16,972 bases of DNA from WLMZ01 sp039920665. GTDB lineage: Bacteria > Actinomycetota > Acidimicrobiia > Acidimicrobiales > Ilumatobacteraceae. The position numbers and the translations under genes are program-made. Location: positions 1-16,972 of the forward strand of contig JBDSDH010000140.1 of NCBI GenBank assembly GCA_039920665.1, read 5' to 3'. Below the pieces are notes generated by a model. The model worked only from the letters and a program-made list of their open reading frames with translations, ran no database searches and was not told the DNA's origin. This document shows positions 1-6,023 of this stretch, piece by piece. Position 1 is the first letter of the stretch. The number at the start of each line of letters is the position of its first letter.

Positions 1-198
1 GACGAGATCATCGCCAACGCCCGTGAGGCGCGCCCGCGAGGGGCTCCCCCGCTGCTGGTCACGGTGTGGCAACCGTTCGAGGAAGCGCTGCTCGACCCAG
101 ATGGTGTCGATCGCCGCCGCTACGACACGCTCGGCATCGATCGACTGATCATCGTCCAGTTCGATCCGGTGCGACTCGAACTCATCCGGCAACGCTGA
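1..198 (+). CDS. C-terminal end of a gene cut by the window edge; possibly luciferase-like (LLM) oxidoreductase
   Basis: An open frame runs from base 1 to a TGA at 196-198, giving the last 65 residues of a protein whose start lies outside the window. The fragment has an arginine/alanine-rich helix, a strand (LLVTVWQPF), and an end with GIDRLIIVQFDP followed by a short helix. This pattern resembles the C-terminal beta-strand and helix of F420/FMN-dependent luciferase-like oxidoreductases, which often end with a G-V-D-R-hydrophobic strand. The resemblance is weak and rests on a short stretch, so the family call is a guess; the coding call is firmer, because the frame has the codon bias of its neighbours. 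It converges on the FKBP gene, with 77 bp between the two stop codons. Confidence 0.45.
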   Translation, partial: DEIIANAREARPRGAPPLLVTVWQPFEEALLDPDGVDRRRYDTLGIDRLIIVQFDPVRLELIRQR

Positions 199-275
199 AC
201 CACGGTGTTGGCCGGGACGCCCTGCATCGACCGACGACTATTCACCGATCAGCGCGTCGCCGACAGTCGCTCACG

Positions 276-653
276 TCAGCGAGCGCCGAGCAGGTCGACC
301 ACGAAGACAAGCGTCTCGTTGGGCTTGATCACGCCGCCTGCACCCTGCGATCCATAGCCCAGGTGCGGCGGGATGGTGAGCCGACGGCGACCGCCGAGCT
401 TCATCCCTGCGACGCCCTGATCCCAGCCGCTGATGACCTGGCTCGCTCCGAGGCGGAACTGAAACGTGTCACGCCGGTCCCAGCTCGCGTCGAACTGCTG
501 ACCGGTGCTCCACGACACGCCGACGTAGTGCACGTCGACAGCCATCCCGGCAGTGGCCTCGTGGCCGTCGCCGACGATGATGTCCTCGATCAGCAGTTCG
601 GTGGGTGCATCACCCTCGGGAATCGTGACGTCTGGTTTGGTGAGATCGCTCAT
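276..653 (-). CDS. FKBP-type peptidyl-prolyl cis-trans isomerase
   Basis: A 125-residue protein formed almost entirely of one FKBP domain (about residues 20-125). It is expected to catalyse cis-trans isomerisation of Xaa-Pro bonds during protein folding. Visible family hallmarks are VHYVG (Y43), FDAS (F54, D55), the VISGWDQG segment (W77), MKLGGRRRLTIPP, LGYG (Y100), and the C-terminal strand ETLVFVVDLL (F117). These line up with the pocket residues of FKBP12-class enzymes. There is no signal peptide or lipobox, so a cytoplasmic location is likely. The start ATG at 653 is supported by family length and by a TAAGGT element 8 nt upstream. It lies 24 bp downstream of the thioesterase stop on the same strand, so it may also be read through from that gene. 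Confidence 0.93.
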   Translation of the reverse strand: MSDLTKPDVTIPEGDAPTELLIEDIIVGDGHEATAGMAVDVHYVGVSWSTGQQFDASWDRRDTFQFRLGASQVISGWDQGVAGMKLGGRRRLTIPPHLGYGSQGAGGVIKPNETLVFVVDLLGAR

Positions 654-661
654 GACGCAGC

Positions 662-667
662 ACCTTA
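662..667 (-). promoter_or_regulatory. Candidate -10 element (TAAGGT) for leaderless FKBP transcript
   Basis: TAAGGT lies 8 nt before the FKBP ATG in the short gap after the thioesterase stop. The spacing would put the transcription start at or next to the start codon. Similar TAnnnT elements precede several other genes in this window at 7-9 nt. No clear Shine-Dalgarno sequence is seen here, which fits a leaderless start. Confidence 0.45.
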
Positions 668-677
668 TCGGCGCCGC

Positions 678-1121
678 TCACGTTGAAATCGGTGCGACAT
701 AGGTGCCCTGAGCGACCGCCACCGGCTTGGCCGGATCGTCGGTCCACACCGTGACGGTACCGATCATCGATCGGCGGCCGGCGTGGTCCAGAACGGCCTT
801 GGCGCGCAGGATCTCGCCTCGAGCAGGTCGCAGGAATCGGATCGACATCTCGCTCGTCAGCACCATTGGCTCGATTCCTCTCACCGTGAAGCAGGCGTAG
901 TACAACGCTGCATCACACGCGCCGAACACGGTCGGGCCACTGATGATGCCACCCGGTCGCAGGTTCAGCGCCGACGGCGTCAGCCTGGCGATCGCCCAGC
1001 GCGCTCCAACCGCTTCGCACACATTGCCGTTACCGGCGAACTGACCACCGAGAAATGTATTGATCTCCTCGACCGTGACACCACTGGCGGGAAGGGATTC
1101 GTCGATCATGCGTCCCACCAT
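678..1121 (-). CDS. Hotdog-fold thioesterase (PaaI-like)
   Basis: A 147-residue protein with the single-domain hotdog architecture of the PaaI/4HBT thioesterase superfamily, which hydrolyses acyl- or aryl-CoA thioesters. The core helix region LRPGGIISGPTVFGACDAA (about residues 55-72) corresponds to the active-site turn and central helix of the fold. The strands ALYYACFTV, MSIRFLRPARG and GRRSMIGTVTVW follow in the expected order. The open frame continues far upstream through the antisense of the lyase gene, but the true start is taken as ATG 1121 because GGAGG sits 8 nt before it and the length then matches the family; ATG 1109 is an alternative. The substrate cannot be told. It is divergent from the PLP-lyase gene and followed by the FKBP gene. 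Confidence 0.85.
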   Translation of the reverse strand: MVGRMIDESLPASGVTVEEINTFLGGQFAGNGNVCEAVGARWAIARLTPSALNLRPGGIISGPTVFGACDAALYYACFTVRGIEPMVLTSEMSIRFLRPARGEILRAKAVLDHAGRRSMIGTVTVWTDDPAKPVAVAQGTYVAPIST

Positions 1122-1159
1122 AGGACGCACCTCCGGGCTCACCAGGAGTCCTATGGTGG
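1115..1159. promoter_or_regulatory. Perfect 12-bp inverted repeat spanning both divergent start regions
   Basis: CCACCATAGGAC (1115-1126) and its exact reverse complement GTCCTATGGTGG (1148-1159) are separated by 21 bp. The left arm contains the thioesterase start codon on the minus strand. The right arm lies immediately before the lyase start at 1164. Placement between divergent starts suggests an operator for coordinate control. It could also form a stem in either mRNA that hides the Shine-Dalgarno sequence of each gene (both lie between or beside the arms). Function is inferred; the symmetry is seen directly. Confidence 0.55.
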
Positions 1160-1163
1160 CGCG

Positions 1164-2411
1164 ATGGCGCTGCGCTCGACGGGTCTGTCCCGCGAAGAAA
1201 CTCTGTCCGCTCTCGATGCGATGAAGGAACGCGATGTTCGCTGGCGCGATGGCCGGGCATTCACCCTCGCCTATCACGGAGGCGACGATGTGATCGAGAT
1301 CGCCGCCGATGCGTATCGCAAGTTCAGCAGCGACAACGCCCTCAACACCGAGGCGTTTCCGAGTTTGAAGAAGATCCAGGCCGAGGTGGTCGATGCCGCG
1401 ATCGGATGGCTGGGTGGCGATGAAGGCGCCGCCGGCTTCATGACATCGGGGGGCACCGAGAGCATCCTCCTCGCGGTCAAGGGCAGCCGAGAGCGGGGCC
1501 GCACGGAACGCAACATCACGACTCCGAACATCGTGCTGCCGACGAGCGCCCACGCTGCGTTCGAGAAGGGCTGCCACTACTTCGGGGTCGAGAGCCGGCG
1601 CGTTGCGGTGAAGGACGATTGGCGAGCGAACCCCGATGCGATGGCCGATGCTGTCGACGACAACACGGTCTTGATCGTCGGCTCTGCGCCGCAGTATCCC
1701 CAGGGTGTCATCGACCCGATCCCGGCCATCGCCGCGATCGCAGCCGACCGTGGTGTCAGCTGCCACGTCGACGCCTGTATGGGTGGCGTCGCCCTGCACT
1801 ACCTCGCCCGGCTGGGTCACACGGTGCCGCCGTGGAACTTTGCCGTCGATGGCGTGACGAGCATGTCGGTCGACTTGCACAAGTTCGGCTACACCGCGAA
1901 GGGTGCTTCGGTGATCGCCTATCGAAACAAGCAGTTACGCAACTATCAGACCTACGTCACCGACAACTGGCTCGGTGGCGTCTACGGATCATCGGGCATT
2001 CTCGGCACCAAGTCGGGTGGATCGATGGGAGCGGCGTGGGCGGTGATGAACTACCTCGGCGACGAGGGCTACCTGCGTCTCACTGCAGCAGGGCGACGGG
2101 CTGCCGAGGAACTCGTCGCCGGTATTCGGGCACGACCGTCGCTGCTGTTGCGAGCGGAGCCAGCGACCAGCCTGGTCACCTTTGGTGCGGCCGATCCCGA
2201 TTCGCTCGACATCTACGCCGTTGCCGACGGCCTGTGGAGGCGCGGCTGGTATGTCGACAAGCAGGGTCCGCCCCCGTCGCTGCATCTCACGGTCAACGCA
2301 GTCCACGACGGCAAGATCGTCGAGTTCCTGGCCGACCTCGATGCGGCCGTGGCCGAGGTTGTCGCGGCGTCGTCGAGCGGTGAGCAAGGTGCCTACGGCA
2401 CTGTCGATTGA
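1164..2411 (+). CDS. PLP-dependent lyase/decarboxylase of the sphingosine-1-phosphate lyase family
   Basis: A 415-residue fold-type I PLP enzyme. Seen in the sequence are the phosphate-binding loop TSGGTES (about residues 94-100), HVDACMGG with the PLP-ring aspartate (D203), and the Schiff-base segment SVDLHKFGY with K240. The stretch from VTSMSVDLHKFGYTAKG through RNYQTYVTDNWLGGVY to TKSGGSMGAAWAVM closely follows eukaryotic sphingosine-1-phosphate lyases and related bacterial group II decarboxylases. The family cleaves phosphorylated long-chain bases to an aldehyde and phosphoethanolamine, but bacterial members may act on other amino-acid-like substrates. No transmembrane anchor is present, unlike the eukaryotic enzymes. 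ATG 1164 is chosen because upstream sequence is antisense to the thioesterase; AGGAG lies 15 nt upstream, which is long. An out-of-frame ATG at 1153 sits nearer that AGGAG. The gene is followed 69 bp later by kbl. Confidence 0.85.
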   Translation: MALRSTGLSREETLSALDAMKERDVRWRDGRAFTLAYHGGDDVIEIAADAYRKFSSDNALNTEAFPSLKKIQAEVVDAAIGWLGGDEGAAGFMTSGGTESILLAVKGSRERGRTERNITTPNIVLPTSAHAAFEKGCHYFGVESRRVAVKDDWRANPDAMADAVDDNTVLIVGSAPQYPQGVIDPIPAIAAIAADRGVSCHVDACMGGVALHYLARLGHTVPPWNFAVDGVTSMSVDLHKFGYTAKGASVIAYRNKQLRNYQTYVTDNWLGGVYGSSGILGTKSGGSMGAAWAVMNYLGDEGYLRLTAAGRRAAEELVAGIRARPSLLLRAEPATSLVTFGAADPDSLDIYAVADGLWRRGWYVDKQGPPPSLHLTVNAVHDGKIVEFLADLDAAVAEVVAASSSGEQGAYGTVD

Positions 2412-2433
2412 CCACCGGTTCCAGAGATATAGT
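2408..2433 (+). promoter_or_regulatory. Candidate promoter for kbl-tdh (TTGACC / TATAGT)
   Basis: TATAGT at 2428-2433 is an unusually AT-rich -10-like hexamer in this GC-rich sequence. TTGACC at 2408-2413 resembles a -35 box, but the 14-nt spacer is shorter than the usual 16-18. The element lies about 48 nt before the chosen kbl start, leaving room for the AGGAAGAGGA ribosome-binding site. The -10 is more credible than the pair. Confidence 0.4.
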
Positions 2434-2480
2434 CAGCACAGTTGTACCAGGAATTGCCGAACCAGGAAGAGGAACTCGTC

Positions 2481-3695
2481 GTGGATCAACACATCGTCGC
2501 CCGTCTGGACGCATCACTTACCGAGTTGCAGTCGACTGGCCTGTTCAAGCCAGAACGGGTGCTCGAAGGTCCGCAGGGCGCCCACGTGACAGCGAACGGC
2601 ACCGACCTGATCAACCTGTGCGCGAACAACTACCTCGGCCTCGCCAACCATCCCGACATCGTCGCTGCGGCGCACGCTGCGGTCGACCGTTACGGCTACG
2701 GCATGGCGTCGGTGCGGTTCATCTGCGGGACCCAAACCCCGCACCGAGAACTCGAAGCACGACTGAGCGAATTCCTCGGGATGGACGACACGATCCTGTT
2801 CCCATCGTGTTTCGACGCGAATGGTGGACTGTTCGAGACACTGCTCGACGAGCAGGATGCAGTGATCTCGGACTCGCTCAACCACGCCAGCATCATCGAC
2901 GGCATTCGGCTCAGCAAGGCCCAGCGATACCGCTACGAGAACAACGACATGGCCGACCTCGAACGATGCCTGCACGAGTCCGCCGGCGCTCGTACTCGCT
3001 TGATCGCGACAGACGGCGTGTTTTCGATGGACGGCACGATTGCAAACCTGGTCGCCATCTGCGATCTCGCCGATCGCTACGACGCGCTCGTGATGGTCGA
3101 TGACTCGCACGCGACCGGGTTCATGGGTGCGACCGGCCGCGGCACCCACGAGCACTGCGGCGTGATGGGCCGAGTCGACATCCTCACCGGCACGCTTGGC
3201 AAGGCCCTGGGCGGGGCCAGCGGCGGCTACGTCTCAGCGCATCGATCGATCGTTGCCTGGCTGCGCCAACGAGCACGTCCGTATCTGTTCTCGAACAGCG
3301 TCCCACCGATTGTCGCCGCCGTCACCCTCAGCGTGCTCGACCTGTTGGAGACCGACCCCTCGCTCCGAACGCGGGTGCACGACAACGCCGCCTACTTCCG
3401 CGCCGGCCTCGCGGCATCAGGGTTGCGCCTGACACCGGGCGAGCATCCGATCATCCCGGTGATGCTCGGCGATGCCCCACTCGCCGCTCAAATGGCCGAA
3501 CGTCTGCTGCTTCGGGGGGTCTACGTGATCGGATTCTCGTTCCCGGTCGTGCCGATGGGCAAGGCGAGGATCCGTACCCAGATGTCGGCGGCGCTGTCGA
3601 CATCCGATCTCGATCTCGCAATCGCTGCCTTCAGTGACGTCGCCCAGGAACTCGACCTTGGCTCCGGTGCCGGCCCCGACGGCGGCGCAGCGTGA
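2481..3695 (+). CDS. kbl: Glycine C-acetyltransferase (2-amino-3-ketobutyrate CoA ligase)
   Basis: A 404-residue alpha-oxoamine synthase (E. coli Kbl is 398) that converts 2-amino-3-ketobutyrate and CoA to glycine and acetyl-CoA, the second step of threonine degradation. The sequence tracks E. coli Kbl closely: CANNYLGLANHPD, GMASVRFICGTQ, SSCFDANGGLFETLL-like text, NHASIIDGIRL, VMVDDSHATGFMG, and TGTLGKALGGASGGY with the PLP lysine K241. The C-terminal VVPMGKARIRTQMSAA is also shared. GTG 2481 is preferred over TTG 2442 because AGGAAGAGGA (2464-2473) lies at good distance and the N-terminus then aligns with E. coli Kbl. The stop overlaps the tdh start in the 4-base pattern GTGA, so the two proteins are translationally coupled. 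Confidence 0.96.
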   Translation: MDQHIVARLDASLTELQSTGLFKPERVLEGPQGAHVTANGTDLINLCANNYLGLANHPDIVAAAHAAVDRYGYGMASVRFICGTQTPHRELEARLSEFLGMDDTILFPSCFDANGGLFETLLDEQDAVISDSLNHASIIDGIRLSKAQRYRYENNDMADLERCLHESAGARTRLIATDGVFSMDGTIANLVAICDLADRYDALVMVDDSHATGFMGATGRGTHEHCGVMGRVDILTGTLGKALGGASGGYVSAHRSIVAWLRQRARPYLFSNSVPPIVAAVTLSVLDLLETDPSLRTRVHDNAAYFRAGLAASGLRLTPGEHPIIPVMLGDAPLAAQMAERLLLRGVYVIGFSFPVVPMGKARIRTQMSAALSTSDLDLAIAAFSDVAQELDLGSGAGPDGGAA

Positions 3696-4723
3696 AGGCG
3701 CTGATCAAGCAGTGGGCCGAACCAGGGTTGTGGATGGGTGATCTGCCCGAGCCGGCGATTGGTCACAACGACGTCCTGATCAAGATCCACAAGACCTCGA
3801 TCTGCGGGACGGACATCCACATCTACACCTGGGATCCGTGGGCCCGACGTTCGATCACGGTTCCAATGGCCATCGGCCATGAGTACTGCGGGACCATTCT
3901 CGCGATGGGCAGCGAGGTTCGCGGCTTCTCGGTCGGCGACCGGGTCTCGGGCGAGGGACACATCACGTGCGGCCATTGCCGCAACTGCCGTGCCGGGCGA
4001 CGGCACCTGTGCCGCAACACCGTCGGCGTCGGCGTCGATCGCCAGGGCTGCTTCGCCGAATATCTCTCGCTGCCTGCGGTGAACGCATTCAAGTTGCCGG
4101 ACTCGATCTCCGACGACATCGCCTCGTTTCTCGATCCGTTCGGCAACGCCGTGCACACCGCACTCGCGTTCAACATGGTCGGCGAAGACGTGCTGATCGC
4201 CGGCGCCGGACCGATCGGAATCATGGCGGTCGCCGTGGCCCGCTTCGTCGGCGCCCGACACGTCGTGATCACCGACGTCAACGACTATCGCCTCGATCTC
4301 GCCCGATCGATGGGGGCCACTCGCGCCGTCAACGTCACCCGTGAATCACTCGACGACACGATGGCCTCACTCGGGATGCAAGAAGGATTCGACGTCGGAT
4401 GCGAAATGTCGGGTAACCCGTCGGCGCTGCGCGAAATGCTGCGCACGATGCACCACGGGGGCAGCATCGCGATTCTCGGCATCCCGCCGGAGGACGCCGC
4501 GATCGACTGGACCCAGGTGATCTTCAAGGGGCTCAACATCAAGGGCATCTACGGCCGAGAGATGTTCGAGACCTGGTACAAGATGGCGAGCTTGCTCCAG
4601 AGCGGACTCGATCTCTCGCCTGTCATCACCCATCACTTCGGCGTCCACGACTACATCGAAGCGTTCGAGACGATGAAGTCCGGCCGGTCCGGCAAGGTGA
4701 TCCTCGACTGGTCGACGCTGTAA
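3692..4723 (+). CDS. tdh: L-threonine 3-dehydrogenase (zinc, NAD-dependent)
   Basis: A 343-residue medium-chain alcohol dehydrogenase that oxidises L-threonine to 2-amino-3-ketobutyrate with NAD+, feeding Kbl. Catalytic zinc residues are visible at the positions expected for Tdh: C38 in SICGTD, H63 and E64 in AIGHEYCG. The structural zinc loop CGHCRNCRAGRRHLC supplies four cysteines. The Tdh-specific FLDPFGNAVHTAL and the Rossmann motif GAGPIG follow, then ITDVNDYRL with an acidic residue suited to NAD. KGIYGREMFETWYKM is a strong Tdh signature. The GTG start at 3692 overlaps the kbl stop by four bases, which settles the start and implies a single transcript. Length is within two residues of the E. 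coli enzyme (341). Confidence 0.96.
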   Translation: MKALIKQWAEPGLWMGDLPEPAIGHNDVLIKIHKTSICGTDIHIYTWDPWARRSITVPMAIGHEYCGTILAMGSEVRGFSVGDRVSGEGHITCGHCRNCRAGRRHLCRNTVGVGVDRQGCFAEYLSLPAVNAFKLPDSISDDIASFLDPFGNAVHTALAFNMVGEDVLIAGAGPIGIMAVAVARFVGARHVVITDVNDYRLDLARSMGATRAVNVTRESLDDTMASLGMQEGFDVGCEMSGNPSALREMLRTMHHGGSIAILGIPPEDAAIDWTQVIFKGLNIKGIYGREMFETWYKMASLLQSGLDLSPVITHHFGVHDYIEAFETMKSGRSGKVILDWSTL

Positions 4724-4782
4724 CTGCCGCTCGGTCACTCTTGGCTGCCGAGAGGGGCGAAGAGGAGTGATACAAACGACCG

Positions 4783-5943
4783 ATGGAATCGCTCCGCTTC
4801 GGCATCTTCCTTCCGCCCATGCACAAGACCGGCGTCAACCCGACGTTGGCGCTGCAGCGAGATCTCCAACTGATCGAGCACCTCGACCAGTTGGGTTATC
4901 ACGAGGCCTGGATCGGCGAACACCATTCCGCTGGATCCGAACTGATTGCGAGTCCGGAGGTGTTCATTGCCGCAGCGGCCGAACGCACCAGACACATCAA
5001 GCTCGGGACGGGCGTCAACTCGCTGCCGTATCACCACCCGTTCATCCTGGCCGACCGGATCGTGATGCTCGATCACCTCACCAGGGGCCGGATGATGTTC
5101 GGCGCCGGACCGGGGCAACTGACGAGTGACGCAGCGATGATGGGCATCGACCCAACGACCCAACGACCACGGATGGAACAGTCCTTCGATGTGATGATGC
5201 GGCTGTTCAAAGGCGAAACCGTCACCGAGCACACCGACTGGTTCACGTGTCACGAGGCGGTGCTCCAGATCAAGCCGTACAGCAATTTCGACATCGTCGT
5301 CGCCTCGTCGATCTCGCCATCAGGATCCAAGCTGGCCGGACGATACGGCACGGGTTTGCTGTCGATCGCAGCGACCGATCCCGCCGGGTTCGGGGTCCTC
5401 GACTACAACTACAACGTCTGGCAGGAAGAGGCCGAGCGCCACGGGCATCAGGCGCCGCGTGACAAGTGGCGTCTGATGGGCCCGATGCACATTGCCGAGA
5501 CCGTCGAACAGGCCAAGGCCAACTGCCGCTACGGACTGCAATGGGTGTTCGACTATCTGAGCCACATCATCCCGACCGGAGATCCGAGCGCTCCCCCGCC
5601 GCCGACCGACTTCGATGACTTCGTCGATGCCGTCAATGCCAGCGGGGCAATGGTCATCGGCACCCCGGAAATGGCGATCGAGCAGATCCAGCGGCTCCAG
5701 GACAAGACGGGCGGTTTCGGGGCCTACCTGTTCCTCGGTGCCGACCTCGCTGACTTCGGTCCAACCAAGCGCAGCTACGAACTGTTCGCCGAACAGGTGA
5801 TGCCCCACTTCACCGGTCAGCTCGCACCGATCCAGGCCAGCTATGACCTGATCCGTAGCGAAGGAACTCGGTGGGTCGACGCAACGCTCGGCGCGCAGTT
5901 GACATCGATCGCCGACTACGAAGAAGAACGCGCCAAACGCTGA
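4783..5943 (+). CDS. Luciferase-like (LLM class) flavin-dependent monooxygenase
   Basis: A 386-residue bacterial luciferase-fold oxidoreductase. Evidence: the N-terminal strand LRFGIFLPPMHK, helix-strand text HLDQLGYHEAWIGEHH (typical of LLM enzymes), RHIKLGTGVNSLPYHHPF, ADRIVMLDHLTRGRMMFGAGPG, and a C-terminal GTPEMAIEQIQRLQ. These map to the TIM-barrel and the flavin-phosphate contacts of the family. The overall pattern, including an extended C-terminal helix region with MPHFTGQ, recalls flavin monooxygenases annotated as limonene 1,2-monooxygenase-like, but the substrate is not determinable. A flavin reductase partner is not seen nearby. The start ATG 4783 has a GGAG 15 nt upstream, which is weak; no good in-frame alternative exists. 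The gene lies 59 bp after tdh, so it could be co-transcribed, although its link to threonine breakdown is unclear. Confidence 0.88.
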   Translation: MESLRFGIFLPPMHKTGVNPTLALQRDLQLIEHLDQLGYHEAWIGEHHSAGSELIASPEVFIAAAAERTRHIKLGTGVNSLPYHHPFILADRIVMLDHLTRGRMMFGAGPGQLTSDAAMMGIDPTTQRPRMEQSFDVMMRLFKGETVTEHTDWFTCHEAVLQIKPYSNFDIVVASSISPSGSKLAGRYGTGLLSIAATDPAGFGVLDYNYNVWQEEAERHGHQAPRDKWRLMGPMHIAETVEQAKANCRYGLQWVFDYLSHIIPTGDPSAPPPPTDFDDFVDAVNASGAMVIGTPEMAIEQIQRLQDKTGGFGAYLFLGADLADFGPTKRSYELFAEQVMPHFTGQLAPIQASYDLIRSEGTRWVDATLGAQLTSIADYEEERAKR

Positions 5944-5967
5944 ATCGGAGCGCGACAGATCACTCGG

Positions 5968-5988
5968 CCCGAACTGAACCAGTCCGGG
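5968..5988 (+). terminator. Hairpin after the LLM monooxygenase gene
   Basis: CCCG-A-ACTG, loop AAC, CAGT-C-CGGG: two 4-bp stem blocks separated by a single A/C mismatch. It starts 25 nt after the LLM stop and ends before the next gene's promoter-like TAGCGT. No U-tract follows, so it would be a weak or Rho-assisted terminator at best. Confidence 0.4.
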
Positions 5989-6008
5989 GATTCCGTCACC
6001 GGCCGCTC

Positions 6009-6014
6009 TAGCGT
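6009..6014 (+). promoter_or_regulatory. Candidate -10 element (TAGCGT) for leaderless homocysteine methyltransferase/MTHFR transcript
   Basis: TAGCGT lies 9 nt before ATG 6024, and no Shine-Dalgarno sequence is evident. The spacing matches the other leaderless-type starts in this window. No convincing -35 is seen. Confidence 0.35.
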
Positions 6015-6023
6015 CGGTGAACG

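Noticed and set aside
267..282. Hairpin (TCGCT, CACGTC, AGCGA) at the FKBP stop as a convergent terminator
   Set aside because: A 5-bp stem overlapping the stop codon with no U-tract is too weak to support.
783..1163. Upstream extension of the lyase frame
   Set aside because: It overlaps the thioesterase gene on the other strand and shows no family similarity; the enzyme aligns from about ATG 1164.
1122..1880. N-terminal extension of the thioesterase frame to a 400-residue protein
   Set aside because: This part is antisense to the conserved PLP-lyase gene and has low-complexity, non-homologous text. ATG 1121 has a good ribosome-binding site and gives the family length.
2442..2480. TTG start for kbl, 13 codons upstream
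   Set aside because: The extra residues do not match Kbl, and GTG 2481 has AGGAAGAGGA at good spacing.
2481..3695. Serine palmitoyltransferase instead of Kbl, given the neighbouring S1P-lyase-like gene
   Set aside because: The sequence carries Kbl-specific text (GMASVRFICGTQ and others), the Tdh gene overlaps it, and threonine degradation explains both.
4730..4752. Terminator after tdh (CTCGG with CCGAG)
   Set aside because: The stem is only 5 bp with a 13-nt loop and no U-tract; it is within what chance gives at this GC content.
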